NCBI RefSeq assembly: GCF_009857595.1
Contig: NZ_WWCU01000011.1
Coordinates: forward strand, 62,001-126,000
Source: Pseudoduganella aquatica
Lineage (GTDB): Bacteria; Pseudomonadota; Gammaproteobacteria; Burkholderiales; Burkholderiaceae_D
Direction: 5' to 3'
DNA length: 64,000 bases
This document shows positions 17,575 to 27,690 of the stretch, in pieces. The notes beneath the pieces were generated by a model. That model did no database searches. It saw only the letters and a list, made by a program, of their open reading frames with translations, and was not told where the DNA came from. Position numbers and translations under genes: made by a program. Numbering within the stretch: the first letter of the stretch is position 1; each line of letters begins with the position of its first letter.

Positions 17575-18189
17575 TTAGGCGGCGACCAGGTCGTCGATCG
17601 ACTTCCGGCTCTTGGCCAGGGTGTCGGCGACGGCTTGCTCGCCCATGGCGACGCCTTCGGCCTGGATGAAGGTGACGTCGGTCATGCCCAGGAAGCCCAG
17701 CACGGCGCGCAGGTAGGTGCTCAGGTGGTCGTAGGCGGAGGCAGGGCCTTCGCTGTAGACGCCGCCGGCGGCGGTGAAGACGTAGACTTTCTTGCCTTTC
17801 AGCTGGCCTTCAGGGCCGTTGGCGCCGTACACAAAGGTCACGCCGGCACGGGCAATGTGGTCGATCCAGGCTTTCAGCGTGGAGCTGACCGAGAAGTTGT
17901 ACATCGGCGCGCCGATCACGATCACGTCCGCTGCCTGCACTTCGGCTACCAGGGTGTCCGAGGTCTTGACGGTGTAGGCCTGGTCGGCGTTGCGCGCTTC
18001 GGCCGGGGTGAAGAAGGCGCCCATCATCTGTTCGGTCAGGTGCGGCACCGGGTTGGCGGCCAGGTCGCGCTCGACAACGGTGTCGGACGGGTTGGCGGCT
18101 TTCCATTTGGCGATGAATTCGGCCGACAGCTGACGCGACAGGGAACCGGAATTACGCACGCTGCTGTTGATGTAAAGTACGTTTGCCAT
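17575..18189 (-). CDS. azoR: FMN-dependent NADH:azo/quinone oxidoreductase
   Basis: This 204-residue flavodoxin-like enzyme has the FMN phosphate loop S-S-V-R-N-S-G-S-L-S-R near the N-terminus, P-M-Y-N-F-S-V-S-S-T in the middle and F-T-A-A-G-G-V-Y near residue 140, all typical of AzoR. It reduces azo dyes and quinones with NADH and is thought to guard against electrophilic stress. AAGGAG precedes the ATG. A LysR regulator is divergent from it with a symmetric LysR box between them, so quinone- or electrophile-responsive control is likely. Confidence 0.93.
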   Translation of the reverse strand: MANVLYINSSVRNSGSLSRQLSAEFIAKWKAANPSDTVVERDLAANPVPHLTEQMMGAFFTPAEARNADQAYTVKTSDTLVAEVQAADVIVIGAPMYNFSVSSTLKAWIDHIARAGVTFVYGANGPEGQLKGKKVYVFTAAGGVYSEGPASAYDHLSTYLRAVLGFLGMTDVTFIQAEGVAMGEQAVADTLAKSRKSIDDLVAA

Positions 18190-18277
18190 GATGCTGCTCC
18201 TTCAATATGTGGGACCCGGCTGGGATTGCATGCATCTTAGTTCGGGTTTAATATCGAGGAAATACAGTAAATTTCTA

Positions 18278-18290
18278 TCGATAGTATCGA
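18278..18290. promoter_or_regulatory. Probable LysR-type binding box between azoR and its regulator
   Basis: TCGATAGTATCGA is a perfect T-N11-A palindrome, extended to ATCGATAGTATCGAT at 18277-18291. It lies 12 bases before the LysR-family start and 88 bases from azoR, where the divergent regulator would be expected to bind. Confidence 0.7.
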
Positions 18291-18301
18291 TTTTTTAGAT
18301 C

Positions 18302-19219
18302 ATGAGAGATCCCGGCCTTCCCTCCCTGGACCAGCTGCGCGTGTTCATCGCCGTTATCGACCATGGCGGTTTCGCGCATGCGGCGCGCGCGCTGCACCGC
18401 ACGCAGTCGGTCATCAGCTACACCATCGCCAACCTGGAGGAGCAGCTCAATATCGCGCTGCTGGACCGCAGCAAGCGCAAGCCCACGCTCACCGAGGCGG
18501 GCCGCGCGCTATTGGCCGATGCACGCGCCGTGTCGATGAAGGTGGACAGCATGCGCTCGCGCGCCAAGGCGCTGTCGGCAGGGCTGGAGGCGGAGGTGTC
18601 GCTGGTGGTGGATGTGATGTTCCCTACTTGCCTGCTGGTGCGCATCCTGAACGACTTCCAGCAGACCTATCCCACCGTGGCGATGCGCTTGCGCACCGAG
18701 GCGCTGGGCGCGGTGACGCAGCTGGTGCTGGAGCGGGTGTGCCATATCGGCATTTGCGGCGGCGTGATCGCGCCGCCGGACGCCATCGAGCGCCGCGCGG
18801 CCGGCGAGGTGACCATGATGCCGGTGTGCGCACCGGACCATCCGCTGGCCAAAATCGAGGGCAAGATTCCGGCGGCGGCGCTGCGCGACCATATGCAGCT
18901 GGTGCTGACGGACCGCAGCCAGCTCACCGCCGGCAAGGACTTCGGCGTGGTGGGCCTGCGCAACTGGCGCCTGGGGGACCTGGCGTCCAAGCACGCGCTG
19001 CTGCGCGGCGGCCTGGGATGGGGCAGCATGCCGCACGCCCTGATCTACGATGATTTAAGCAACGGCCGCCTGGTGCAGCTCGATATCGCCGACGGCAAGG
19101 CCTTCCAGTATCCGCTCTTCGTGATCCACCGCAGCGACGAGGAGCCGGGGCCTGCCGGCCGCTGGCTGATGCAGCAGTTCTTCGACCTTGACCACAGCCT
19201 GCCGCACGGCGCCTATTGA
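18302..19219 (+). CDS. LysR-family transcriptional regulator, probable azoR regulator
   Basis: This 305-residue protein has an N-terminal winged helix (LDQLRVFIAVIDHGGFAHAA, then HRTQSVISYTIANLEEQL) and a C-terminal periplasmic-binding-like effector domain from about residue 90. The position-by-position match to LysR proteins is good in the DNA-binding part. It is divergent from azoR over a 112-base region holding a symmetric T-N11-A box, the classic arrangement for a LysR activator of the divergent gene and repressor of itself. Confidence 0.9.
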   Translation: MRDPGLPSLDQLRVFIAVIDHGGFAHAARALHRTQSVISYTIANLEEQLNIALLDRSKRKPTLTEAGRALLADARAVSMKVDSMRSRAKALSAGLEAEVSLVVDVMFPTCLLVRILNDFQQTYPTVAMRLRTEALGAVTQLVLERVCHIGICGGVIAPPDAIERRAAGEVTMMPVCAPDHPLAKIEGKIPAAALRDHMQLVLTDRSQLTAGKDFGVVGLRNWRLGDLASKHALLRGGLGWGSMPHALIYDDLSNGRLVQLDIADGKAFQYPLFVIHRSDEEPGPAGRWLMQQFFDLDHSLPHGAY

Positions 19220-19237
19220 AGCGCTGCCTGCGCGTCC

Positions 19238-20491
19238 TTAGCGTAGCGCGGTGGCGGGCAGCGAGAGCTTGCGCAGGCGGGCGCGGTTGCCCTTGATCCA
19301 GGAGGCGATCTCGCCGGCCGGCATGGGGCGCGCGATCAGATAGCCTTGCGCCAGTTCGCAGCCCAGCTCGCGCAGCAGCGCCCAGTCGCTCAGTTTTTCC
19401 ACGCCTTCGGCCACCGTGGTCACACCCAGGCGCTGGCCCATTTCGATGGCGCTTTCCAGGATCACGCGCCGGTTCGGGCGCTGCGATGCGCCGTCCACGA
19501 ACATGCGGTCTATCTTCAGCTCCGTGAACGGGCAGCGCGACAACTGCTGGATCGAGGAGTAGCCTATGCCGTAGTCGTCCATCGCCAGGCCGTAGCCTTT
19601 CAGCCGCAGCCTCGCCACGTTGGCCAGCGCCTGCGCCAGGTTGTTCATCACCATGGTCTCGGTGATCTCCCAGATCACCAGCTCGGGCGAAATGCCATAC
19701 GACTCCACCAGCTCATCGAGCTTGTCGATAAAGCCGCGCTCGGCCAGGATGTCTGCCGAGAGGTTGATCGACACCTTCATCGAGGTCAGGCCGATGCGCT
19801 GCCACTCCACCAGCCGCGCCAGCGACTGCTGCACGATGGACAGCGTGAAGCCCGCCATCAGCGGCGTGCCTTCGATGCAGGAGATGAAGTGCCACGGCGC
19901 CAGCAGACCCTGCTCGGGATGCTCCCAGCGCGCCAGCGCTTCCAGGCCTTTGATCAGGCCGGAGCTCATCGATATCTTGGGCTGGAACACGGGCACGAAC
20001 TGCGACGCGGCCAGTGCCTGCTCCAGGTCTTCCAGCCGCAGGTCGGGACGTTCCAGCACCGCCGCCGGGCTTTGCCGCACCTGGCCCACGCGCCGCAGCA
20101 GCACGTTGAGGTCGTCCATCATCACCGGCTTGAGCAGGGTGCCGAGCAGATTCAGGCCGGTATTGTCGGCGTCCATGTTCTCCACGATCTCGAGCAGGCG
20201 CGGGTCGCGCGCGCTCATGACGATCAGGCTGTCGGTCTGTTTGCGTTCGTTCAGGTGGCGTATCAGTTCTATGCCGTCCATGCGTGGCATGTCCAGGTCG
20301 GTCAGCACCAGCTGCACGCCCTGCCGGCCGCTGCTGCGCAGGTGCTGGTCCAGCACTTCCAGCGCGTCCTCGCCGTTCCAGGCTTCCAGCACCAGGCCGA
20401 AGCCCAGCGAACGCAGCATGCTGACCATGTGGGTGCGCTGCACGGCGCTGTCTTCCACCACCAGCGCGGTATGGGTGGACCAGTCTTTCAT
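19238..20491 (-). CDS. Response regulator with EAL domain (c-di-GMP phosphodiesterase)
   Basis: This 417-residue protein has a receiver domain (residues 1-130, phospho-acceptor D65 in [13 protein letters not shown]) and an EAL domain (about 165-400). The EAL catalytic set is complete: E-A-L in [10 protein letters not shown], the N of INLSAD, E in WEITET, DD in [11 protein letters not shown] in ELKIDRMF and E in TVAEGVE. It should therefore hydrolyse cyclic di-GMP to pGpG under phosphorelay control. Its ATG overlaps the cheB stop by four bases, so it is the last gene of the chemotaxis transcript and probably receives phosphate from CheA. It would link chemosensing to the motile-sessile switch. 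Confidence 0.92.
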   Translation of the reverse strand: MKDWSTHTALVVEDSAVQRTHMVSMLRSLGFGLVLEAWNGEDALEVLDQHLRSSGRQGVQLVLTDLDMPRMDGIELIRHLNERKQTDSLIVMSARDPRLLEIVENMDADNTGLNLLGTLLKPVMMDDLNVLLRRVGQVRQSPAAVLERPDLRLEDLEQALAASQFVPVFQPKISMSSGLIKGLEALARWEHPEQGLLAPWHFISCIEGTPLMAGFTLSIVQQSLARLVEWQRIGLTSMKVSINLSADILAERGFIDKLDELVESYGISPELVIWEITETMVMNNLAQALANVARLRLKGYGLAMDDYGIGYSSIQQLSRCPFTELKIDRMFVDGASQRPNRRVILESAIEMGQRLGVTTVAEGVEKLSDWALLRELGCELAQGYLIARPMPAGEIASWIKGNRARLRKLSLPATALR

Positions 20492-21618
20492 GCGCCGCCC
20501 CGCTGCGCCATGATCTCGCGGTCGATGGCGCCCAGCGGCACGATCTTGTCGACCGCGCCCAGCTTTACCGCCTCCATAGGCATGCCGTACACCACGCAAC
20601 TTTTTTCGTCCTGCGCCACGGTGCGCGCGCCGGCTTTGCGCATCTCCAGCATGCCGGCGGCGCCGTCGTCGCCCATGCCGGTCATGATCACGCCCAGCGC
20701 GTTGGCGCCCGCGCACTTGGCCACGGAGCGGAACAGCACATCCACCGAGGGCCGGTGGCGGTTTACCAGCGGGCCGTCTATCACGTCCACGTAGTACTGG
20801 TTGCCGTTGCGGCGCAACAGCATATGCTTGCCGCCCGGCGCGATCAGGGCCAGGCCGGGACGCAGCTGGTCATTGCTTTCAGCCTCCTTGACGGTGATGG
20901 CGCACAGGCTGTCCAGCCGGGCCGCGAAGGCCGCCGTGAACTTCTCCGGCATGTGCTGCACGATGACGATGCCGGGCGCATGGGCCGGCAGCGCCGCCAG
21001 CAACTCCTCCAGCGCCTGGGTACCGCCGGTGGAGGTGCCTATCGCCACCAGCGGCTCGGTGCGCACCGAGACCGCGCCCGCCGCCGCCGGGAGGATGGCG
21101 TCCGCAGTGAATTTTTCCGGGGCCGGCGGCAGCGGGCCGTATTTGCGGGTGCCCCCGGCAGGCGCCGGCTTGGCTGGCCGCGCGGCCTTTGCCGCCGGCG
21201 CAATCGCCGCTTTCGGCGTGCTGCCCGCAGCCATGCGCACCGCTGCGATCAGTTCTTCCGCGTGGCCGTGCAGGTATTCGCGCACGTTCAGGCGCGGGCG
21301 GTTGATCACCGCCACCGCGCCGGCCGACAGCGCCTCCACCGAGAGCTGCGTGCTGTCGGCCGTCATGGACGAGCAGATCACCACCGGCACCGGCTTGTCC
21401 GCCATGATCTTGCGCAGGAAGGTCAGGCCGTCCATGCGCGGCATTTCGATGTCGAGCACCACCACGTCCGGCCAGCTCAGGCGCATGCGCTCCATCGCCA
21501 GCAGCGGATCGGCCACCGCGTGCAGCACCTCTATGCCCGGCGCGCCGTTCAGCAGCGCGCTCAGTACCTGGCGCACCACCGCTGAATCGTCGACGACCAG
21601 GACCTGGATCTTTTTCAT
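20488..21618 (-). CDS. cheB: Chemotaxis protein-glutamate methylesterase/glutaminase
   Basis: This 376-residue protein has a receiver domain with D56 ([12 protein letters not shown]) and, after a Pro/Ala-rich linker at about 135-170, a methylesterase domain with the serine loop GTSTGGT, histidine in QHMPEKFT and aspartate in [10 protein letters not shown]. It demethylates receptor glutamates and can deamidate glutamines, and CheA-dependent phosphorylation relieves autoinhibition. It follows cheR by nine bases and overlaps the receiver-EAL gene. Confidence 0.96.
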   Translation of the reverse strand: MKKIQVLVVDDSAVVRQVLSALLNGAPGIEVLHAVADPLLAMERMRLSWPDVVVLDIEMPRMDGLTFLRKIMADKPVPVVICSSMTADSTQLSVEALSAGAVAVINRPRLNVREYLHGHAEELIAAVRMAAGSTPKAAIAPAAKAARPAKPAPAGGTRKYGPLPPAPEKFTADAILPAAAGAVSVRTEPLVAIGTSTGGTQALEELLAALPAHAPGIVIVQHMPEKFTAAFAARLDSLCAITVKEAESNDQLRPGLALIAPGGKHMLLRRNGNQYYVDVIDGPLVNRHRPSVDVLFRSVAKCAGANALGVIMTGMGDDGAAGMLEMRKAGARTVAQDEKSCVVYGMPMEAVKLGAVDKIVPLGAIDREIMAQRGGA

Positions 21619-21627
21619 GGTGCGGTC

Positions 21628-22434
21628 TTAGGGCTTGCGGTAGATCGACGGCGCCACCATGGCCACGTCGTTGTTGATGTCGTTCAGGCTTTCGGAGTGG
21701 CCGATGAACAGGTAGCCGCCGGGCTTGAGCAGCTGCGCCACGCGCGCCACCACCTGGCGCTTGGTGTCGGTGCTGAAGTAGATCAGCACATTGCGCAGGA
21801 AGATCACGTCGAAGCTGCCCAGCTGCGGCAAGGCCGTGTTCAGGTTCATCTCGAGGAACTGCACCCGCTTGCGCAGCGGGCGCTGCACCAGCAGCGTGCC
21901 CGCGTACTGGTCCATGCCTTTCAGGCAAAAGCGCTGCAGGTACTCGCGCGGGATATTTCCGGTGCGTTCCATGGGGTAGTGGCCGTAGCGCGCCTTCTGC
22001 AGCACGCGGGTGCTGATGTCGGTGGCGGTGATTTCCCAGGCCTGGTCGGTCAGCACGTCGGCCAGCACCATGGCGATGCTGTAGGGCTCTTCGCCGGTGG
22101 AACAGGCAGCGCTCCACACGCGCAGGGACTGGCTGCGTCCACGCGCTTCCTGCGCCACCTTGCGCAGCAAGTCGAAGTGCTTGTTCTCGCGGAAGAAATA
22201 GGTCTCGTTGGTGGTCAGCAGGTCCACCGCCAGTTGCGCCTCGCCCGGCTCCTGGCCGCTCGATAGCAGCTTGAAATAGTCGCCGTAGGACTTCACGCGG
22301 TGGTGCTGCAGCCGCTTGGACAAGCGGCCGCTGACCAGCGCCTTTTTGCTGGGCGCCATCGTGATGCCGGCGGCTTCAAAAATGAATCGCTGGAACTGCG
22401 CGAACTCGTGGTCGCTGATGGCGTCTGGCGTCAT
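21628..22434 (-). CDS. cheR: Chemotaxis receptor methyltransferase
   Basis: This 268-residue protein starts with the helical CheR N-terminal domain and continues into an S-adenosylmethionine-binding fold (RVWSAACSTGEEPYSIAM, then FDVIFLRNVLIYF). It methylates glutamates on chemoreceptors and works against CheB, which is encoded next. No C-terminal TPR extension is present. It stands between cheW and cheB in the operon. Confidence 0.96.
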   Translation of the reverse strand: MTPDAISDHEFAQFQRFIFEAAGITMAPSKKALVSGRLSKRLQHHRVKSYGDYFKLLSSGQEPGEAQLAVDLLTTNETYFFRENKHFDLLRKVAQEARGRSQSLRVWSAACSTGEEPYSIAMVLADVLTDQAWEITATDISTRVLQKARYGHYPMERTGNIPREYLQRFCLKGMDQYAGTLLVQRPLRKRVQFLEMNLNTALPQLGSFDVIFLRNVLIYFSTDTKRQVVARVAQLLKPGGYLFIGHSESLNDINNDVAMVAPSIYRKP

Positions 22435-22466
22435 GGTGGGATTCCGGTTTGGCGGCAGTTCGGCGG

Positions 22467-23012
22467 TCAGGCTTCGACCGCCAGGGCGCGCTCGCCTACC
22501 CCGGCCAGCGCGCTGATTTCGTCCACCGACAGCACCTGGCTGGCGTCGAGCAGGATCACGAACTTGCCGTTCACCTTGCCCATGCCGGCAATGAAGTCGC
22601 TGCGGATGCGCGCGCCGAAGGACGGCGCCGGCTCGATGTCGGCGGCGGCAATCTCCAGCACTGCGTTGACGGCGTCCACCATCACGCCTATCACCTGCTG
22701 CTCGCCGCCCTGCGCCACTTCAACGATGATGATGCAGGTGCGCTTGGTGGCCACGCTGGCCTCGCGGCCGAAACGCGCCGCCAGGTCCATCACCGGCACC
22801 ACGGCGCCGCGCAGGTTGATCACGCCGCGTATGGCTTCCGGCATCATCGGCACCGAGGTCAGTCCTGCGTATTCAATGATCTCCTTCACTGCCAGGATGC
22901 CGATCGCATAGATCTCGCCGCCCAGCATGAAGGTCAGGTACTGCCTGGGCTCCGCGCCCAGCGCCAGTGCGCCCTGCGGCGCGCCGGCGGAGACATGGGT
23001 CATGGCGTTCAT
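22467..23012 (-). CDS. cheW: Chemotaxis coupling protein
   Basis: This 181-residue protein is one CheW/SH3-like domain (YLTFMLGGEIYAIGILAVKE, then VINLRGAVVPVMDLAARFG) that links receptors to CheA. It lies 15 bases downstream of a chemoreceptor gene and ahead of cheR. It is slightly longer than Escherichia CheW because of a short N-terminal tail. Confidence 0.95.
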   Translation of the reverse strand: MNAMTHVSAGAPQGALALGAEPRQYLTFMLGGEIYAIGILAVKEIIEYAGLTSVPMMPEAIRGVINLRGAVVPVMDLAARFGREASVATKRTCIIIVEVAQGGEQQVIGVMVDAVNAVLEIAAADIEPAPSFGARIRSDFIAGMGKVNGKFVILLDASQVLSVDEISALAGVGERALAVEA

Positions 23013-23027
23013 ATGCTGGTCTCCCGC

Positions 23028-24695
23028 TCAGAATTTGGTGAAGTGCGCTTCATCCGGCTCGCCGTCCGGGAAGTGCGCGGTGCTCACATGGCCGCCCGAT
23101 GGCGCGGCCAGCTTGCGGCCGCCGGCCTTGGCGGCGGGACGGCGCATGGGCGCCACGTTGGCGCGGTGCTGCACCGGCGCGGCCGACGCGCCGGACACGC
23201 GGAAGAAGGCGATGGCGGCCTGCAGTTCCTCGGCCTGGCTGCTCATCTCTTCGGCGGTGGAGGCCAGTTCTTCGGAACCGGCGGCGTTCTGCTGGGTGGT
23301 GCTGGACAGCTGGCCGACGGCCGCATTGATCTGGCCCACGCCGGACGATTGCTCTTCGGACGCGGCGGTGATTTCCTGCACCAGGTCCGAGGTCTTCTTG
23401 ATGTTGGGGACCATGGAGTTGAGCAGCTCGCCGGCGCGTTCGGCCAGGCTCACGCTGCTGGCCGCCACTTCGCCGATTTCCTGCGCCGCCACCTGCGAGC
23501 GCTCGGCCAGCTTGCGCACCTCGGCAGCAACGACGGCGAAGCCCTTGCCGTGCTCGCCGGCGCGCGCCGCTTCGATGGCCGCGTTCAGCGCCAGCAGATT
23601 GGTCTGGTAGGCGATGTCGTCGATGATGACGATCTTGTTGGCGATCTGCTTCATGGCCGCCACGGTTTCCTTCACCGCCGCACCGCCTTCGGTGGCTTCC
23701 ATGGCGGCCTTGCTGGCCATGGCGTCGGTCACTTTGGCGTTCTCGGTGTTCTGGGCGATGGAGGCCGTCATTTCCTCGACCGAGGCGCTGGTCTGCTCCA
23801 CGCCGGCCGCCTGCTCGCTGGCCGCTTGCGACAGCGACTGCGCGGTGGCGCTCACTTCTTCGGACGCGCCGGCCAGCACCTGGGCGCCGTTGGTCACTTC
23901 GGCCACCACTTGCGACAGCTTGTCCACCATTTGCTTCATCGAATACAGCAGGCTGCTGCGGTCGCCGTCCTTGACGCGGATGTCCAGCGCCAGGTTGCCG
24001 CCTGCGACTTCGCTGACGATCTGCGCAGCGTAGTCAGGCTCGCCGCCCAGCTGGCGCAGCAGGCTGCGGATCAGCAGCCAGGACAGCAGTATGCCGAAGG
24101 CCAGGCCGCCCGCGATCAGGCCCACATTGAGCTTGAAGGCCGCGTCGTATTTCTCCAGCGCGCCCTCGTATTCCTGCTTGGCGACGTTTTCCTGCAGGTC
24201 GCGCAGCTTGCCCAGGGCGTCGAAGGCCGGGTTGAACAGCTTGTCGAGCGTTCCGAAGTTTTCCTTGGCGGCGGCGCCATTGCCGCTCTTCAGCAGCGAG
24301 ATCACCTGGTTGCGCTTCTCGTCATAGGCAGCCCAGGAGGTGGTGAAATCAGCCACCAGGCGCTTCTCCTCCGTGGTCAGGCTGGTGGCGGCATAATCGG
24401 CCCAGTTCTTCTTGACCACGCCGTCGTATTTGACGACCGCCTGCAGCGACTGATCCAGGTCGGCGGCGTTGGTCGCGCCTATGGCTTGCGACACGCGGTA
24501 GCGCACGCGCAGGCCGGCTTCGGTCACTTTGCCCAGCTGGACCAGGGCCACGGTGCGGTCTTCGTACACGGTCTTCAGTTTCTCATTGCTGAAGGACATG
24601 CCGCTGACGCCCGAGTAGCCAATACCCAGCATGATGACGGACAGGATCGCTACGAGCAGGCCAAGACGGACGGCTACCGATAATTTATTAAACAT
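23028..24695 (-). CDS. Methyl-accepting chemotaxis protein
   Basis: This 555-residue receptor has a first membrane helix at about 10-30, a four-helix-bundle-type periplasmic domain (about 35-185), a second helix (about 190-212), a HAMP-like segment ([20 protein letters not shown]) and a long cytoplasmic coiled coil. The kinase-contact hairpin is intact ([40 protein letters not shown]). No C-terminal pentapeptide for CheR/CheB tethering is present; it ends HFTKF. Of two in-frame ATGs I chose 24695, since GGAG sits six bases before it. It is encoded between cheA and cheW. The ligand is unknown. Confidence 0.93.
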   Translation of the reverse strand: MFNKLSVAVRLGLLVAILSVIMLGIGYSGVSGMSFSNEKLKTVYEDRTVALVQLGKVTEAGLRVRYRVSQAIGATNAADLDQSLQAVVKYDGVVKKNWADYAATSLTTEEKRLVADFTTSWAAYDEKRNQVISLLKSGNGAAAKENFGTLDKLFNPAFDALGKLRDLQENVAKQEYEGALEKYDAAFKLNVGLIAGGLAFGILLSWLLIRSLLRQLGGEPDYAAQIVSEVAGGNLALDIRVKDGDRSSLLYSMKQMVDKLSQVVAEVTNGAQVLAGASEEVSATAQSLSQAASEQAAGVEQTSASVEEMTASIAQNTENAKVTDAMASKAAMEATEGGAAVKETVAAMKQIANKIVIIDDIAYQTNLLALNAAIEAARAGEHGKGFAVVAAEVRKLAERSQVAAQEIGEVAASSVSLAERAGELLNSMVPNIKKTSDLVQEITAASEEQSSGVGQINAAVGQLSSTTQQNAAGSEELASTAEEMSSQAEELQAAIAFFRVSGASAAPVQHRANVAPMRRPAAKAGGRKLAAPSGGHVSTAHFPDGEPDEAHFTKF

Positions 24696-24723
24696 GTTCA
24701 TCTCCAAAGAAATCCTGAAATTT

Positions 24724-26964
24724 TTAAGCTGCGTGCTGCTGAATCTGATGCAAGTGCGACTGCGACTGCGACTGCAATGGCGCATGGCCGCCGCCGGCCT
24801 GCTGCAGCAGCGCCGCCACGTCCAGGATCAGCGCCACTTCGCCGCTGCCCAGGATGGTGGAGCCGCTGATGCAGCGCACCCCGCTGAACACGGGGCTGAG
24901 CGGTTTGATCACGGTCTGGAATTCGCCCAGCAGGGTGTCGACCACCAGCCCGGCGCGCTGCCCGGCGTGCTTGATCACCACGATGGACTCGCGCCGCCCC
25001 GCCGTTCCCTGCGCGCCGAACAGCTCGCGCAAGCGCACGAAGGGCAGCACCTGGCCGCGCAGATTGGCGTAGTCCTGTCCCGGCTCGGCGGCGAACTCGA
25101 TGCATTCCTCTATGGTGTCGAGCGGGATCACATAGGTGGACTTGCCCAGGCCGACCAGGAAGCCGTCGATAATGGCCAGCGTCAGCGGCAGGCGCACGGT
25201 GACGATGGTGCCCCGGCCTTCGGTGCTGTCTATGCCCACGCTGCCGCGCAGCGCGTTGATGTTGCGCTTGACCACGTCCATGCCCACGCCGCGCCCGGAC
25301 AGATTGGTCACCTGTTCGGCGGTGGAGAAGCCGGGCTCGAAAATCAGCGCGTAGATTTCGCTGTCGCTCATCTTGCGATCCGCTTCCACCAGGCCGCGCT
25401 CGACCGCCTTGGCGAAGATGCGCTCCTTCTTCAAGCCGCCGCCGTCGTCGCTCACTTCAATGACGATGCTGCCCGAGTCGTGGAAGGCGTTCAGCTTCAC
25501 CGTGCCGCGCGCGGGCTTGCCGGCCGCGCGGCGCTGCTCGGCCGGTTCGATGCCGTGGTCGATGGCGTTGCGCACCAGGTGCATCAGCGGGTCGCCGATC
25601 TTCTCCACCACGGTCTTGTCCAGCTCCGCATCCTCGCCGTTGACGACCAGGCCAATATCCTTGCCCAGCTCGCGCGACACGTCGTGCACCACGCGCTGGA
25701 AGCGGTTGAAGGTGGCGCCTATCTTCACCATGCGCAGCTGCAGCGCGCTGTCGCGCACCTCCTCCACCAGCGTGGACAGGCGCGAAGTGCTTTCCTGCAG
25801 TTCGCTGTTGCGCACGCGGCGCGCGATCAGGTTGGCCGAGGCGCCCGCGATAATCAGTTCGCCCACCAGGTTGATCAGGTGGTCCAGCTTGTCGGCGTCC
25901 ACGCGCACGGTGCGCGCCTCGGCCGGTTTCTGTTCTGCTGCCTGGCCCTGCTTCTGCTTGTTCAGCGCGGCGGCCACCACTTCCGGCTCCACCGTGCCCT
26001 GGCCCACCAGGATGGCGCCCAGGGGCGCGCTGGCCGCTTGCGCGCTGCCGTTCCCGCCCGGGCTCCAGTTGGCGGCGTCCAGCTGCTGGTCCAGCGCCAC
26101 GCTCAGTTCGCGCGCCGTCACGCTGCCGCAGCGCACCAGGATTTCTCCCAGACGGCCGGCGCGCTCCGGCAGTTCGCGGATCAGCTGCACGTATTCTTCG
26201 ATGCGGCTGCGCGGCGGCACAATGCGCAGCGTGCAGTCGTCCTGCACGAACTCGAACACGGCTTCGATGGTGGCCTTGTCGGCCGCGCTGTCGAAGGCGA
26301 TTTCAAAGCCCAGGTAGCAGGCTTCGGGGTCCATCTGCTCGTTCTCCGGCATCGCGTCCGGCAGGGTGGCGATGGCGGTGATGCGGCCGATCTGGTTCAG
26401 GTAGCGCAGGAAGGACATCGGGTCCATGCCGTTGCGCAGCACGTCCGGGCCGAAGCGCAGCGAGATATGCCAGTGGTCGCCGTCGGCGCCGCTGCCCGCC
26501 ATGCGTTCCACGCTGTCCGTCTCGGCGCTTACGGCGACGGCGCCGCCGCCGGAAACGGTGTGCGCTTGCTCTGCGCCCAGGTAGGCGGACAACTGCCGCA
26601 GCAAGGGCGCGCCGCGCTCCAGGGTGGCGGCGTCGGCGCTGGTCTGGCCGGCTTCCACCGCGTCCGTCATGCTGCCGATATGGTCGCAGCAGGACAGCAG
26701 CAGGCTGACCAGCCGGCTGTCCGTCTCCACGGCGCCGGCGCGCACTTCATCGAGCACGCTTTCCAGCACATGGGTGAAGGCCACGATGTGGTCCAGGCTG
26801 AACAAGCCGGCCGAGCCCTTGATGGTGTGGGCGGCGCGGAAGATGGCGTTCACCGCTTCCAGCTTGTCGCCATGGCGCCCCAGCGACAGCAGCGCGTTTT
26901 CCATGTCCTCCAGCAGCTCGCGGCTCTCCGCGATGAAGGTTTGCAGTGCGTCGTCGAGGTTCAT
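24724..26964 (-). CDS. cheA: Chemotaxis histidine kinase
   Basis: This 746-residue kinase has an Hpt domain with phospho-acceptor H46 ([11 protein letters not shown]). The section at about 180-340 lacks a clear CheY-binding P2. The dimerisation/ATPase part includes the N box [13 protein letters not shown] and the G boxes DDGGGL and [11 protein letters not shown]-terminal CheW-like regulatory domain ([20 protein letters not shown]) completes it. It passes phosphate to CheY, CheB and probably the receiver-EAL protein of this operon. Its start overlaps the upstream STAS gene by four bases, so the two are translationally coupled. Confidence 0.96.
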   Translation of the reverse strand: MNLDDALQTFIAESRELLEDMENALLSLGRHGDKLEAVNAIFRAAHTIKGSAGLFSLDHIVAFTHVLESVLDEVRAGAVETDSRLVSLLLSCCDHIGSMTDAVEAGQTSADAATLERGAPLLRQLSAYLGAEQAHTVSGGGAVAVSAETDSVERMAGSGADGDHWHISLRFGPDVLRNGMDPMSFLRYLNQIGRITAIATLPDAMPENEQMDPEACYLGFEIAFDSAADKATIEAVFEFVQDDCTLRIVPPRSRIEEYVQLIRELPERAGRLGEILVRCGSVTARELSVALDQQLDAANWSPGGNGSAQAASAPLGAILVGQGTVEPEVVAAALNKQKQGQAAEQKPAEARTVRVDADKLDHLINLVGELIIAGASANLIARRVRNSELQESTSRLSTLVEEVRDSALQLRMVKIGATFNRFQRVVHDVSRELGKDIGLVVNGEDAELDKTVVEKIGDPLMHLVRNAIDHGIEPAEQRRAAGKPARGTVKLNAFHDSGSIVIEVSDDGGGLKKERIFAKAVERGLVEADRKMSDSEIYALIFEPGFSTAEQVTNLSGRGVGMDVVKRNINALRGSVGIDSTEGRGTIVTVRLPLTLAIIDGFLVGLGKSTYVIPLDTIEECIEFAAEPGQDYANLRGQVLPFVRLRELFGAQGTAGRRESIVVIKHAGQRAGLVVDTLLGEFQTVIKPLSPVFSGVRCISGSTILGSGEVALILDVAALLQQAGGGHAPLQSQSQSHLHQIQQHAA

Positions 26965-27299
26965 GCCGCGCTCCCTTTGCCGCGTTCGGCCGCCATCACC
27001 AGCGGGTCGCCGAACCAGGCGGCCAGGTCCAGCAGCTCGAACACGTCCAGCACGGCGGGGCTGTGCGCCACCAGGCGCAGCTCGCGCTGCAGCTGCAGGG
27101 CGGTGCGCTTGGCCAGCATCAGCAGCTGCACGCCGGCGGTGTCGATCTCGGTCACGCCGGCCAGGTCCACTTCCAGCACCTGGGCGTGCGCATGTGCATG
27201 ACGCACGGCGCCCAGCAGAGCATCTTTCAGCTCGGCTGCGCGGTAGATGTTCAGGTCGCCTTCAATAAACAGCAGACCCGGCTCGGTTTCACCTGGCAT
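26961..27299 (-). CDS. STAS-domain protein in the chemotaxis operon
   Basis: A single STAS domain of 112 residues (LLFIEGDLNIYRAAELKDAL, then LEVDLAGVTEIDTAGVQLLM). The conserved Asp-Thr/Ser pair of anti-sigma-factor antagonists appears as D-T-A-G, so the phosphorylatable position is threonine. It sits between cheY and cheA and overlaps cheA. STAS genes of this size recur in chemosensory operons of environmental bacteria, but their role is poorly known; a phosphorylation-controlled partner of CheA or of an anti-sigma kinase elsewhere is possible. Confidence 0.85.
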   Translation of the reverse strand: MPGETEPGLLFIEGDLNIYRAAELKDALLGAVRHAHAHAQVLEVDLAGVTEIDTAGVQLLMLAKRTALQLQRELRLVAHSPAVLDVFELLDLAAWFGDPLVMAAERGKGSAA

Positions 27300-27311
27300 G
27301 GCGGCTCCCGG

Positions 27312-27680
27312 TTATGGCAGGCAGAGTTTTTGCACCGCGCCCAGCAGCACCTCGGGCTTGAAGGGCTTGACCACCCAGGCGCGCGCACCGGCCGCCTGGC
27401 CTTCGCGTTTCTTGGCTTCCTGCGACTCGGTGGTGAGCATGATCACCGGGGTGAATTTGTGGCTGGCCTGCTGCTTCAGCTCGCGCACAAAGGTGATGCC
27501 GTCCATATTGGGCATGTTCACGTCGCACACGATCAGGTTGATCTTCTTGTCGCCCAGCTTGCTCAGCGCGATCTGGCCGTCGGCCGCCTCGATCACGTCG
27601 TAGCCCGCGCTTTTCAGCGCAATGCCAACGACCTGCCGCAGCGAAGCGGAATCGTCTACTACCATTATGGTCTTGGCCAT
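27312..27680 (-). CDS. cheY: CheY-type single-domain response regulator
   Basis: This 122-residue receiver has the acidic pair in MVVDDSASLRQVV, a phospho-acceptor aspartate in LIVCDVNMPNMDG, a threonine in MLTTES and a lysine in VVKPFKPE. No output domain follows, so it should act by binding the flagellar switch or as a phosphate sink. It lies 10 bases downstream of the receptor-like gene and ahead of the STAS gene. Confidence 0.93.
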   Translation of the reverse strand: MAKTIMVVDDSASLRQVVGIALKSAGYDVIEAADGQIALSKLGDKKINLIVCDVNMPNMDGITFVRELKQQASHKFTPVIMLTTESQEAKKREGQAAGARAWVVKPFKPEVLLGAVQKLCLP

Positions 27681-27690
27681 ACCCTACTCC

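Noticed and set aside
24631..27201. An 856-codon frame opposite cheA
   Set aside because: It mirrors cheA codons on the other strand and shows no domain. Long antisense frames are common in this GC-rich sequence.
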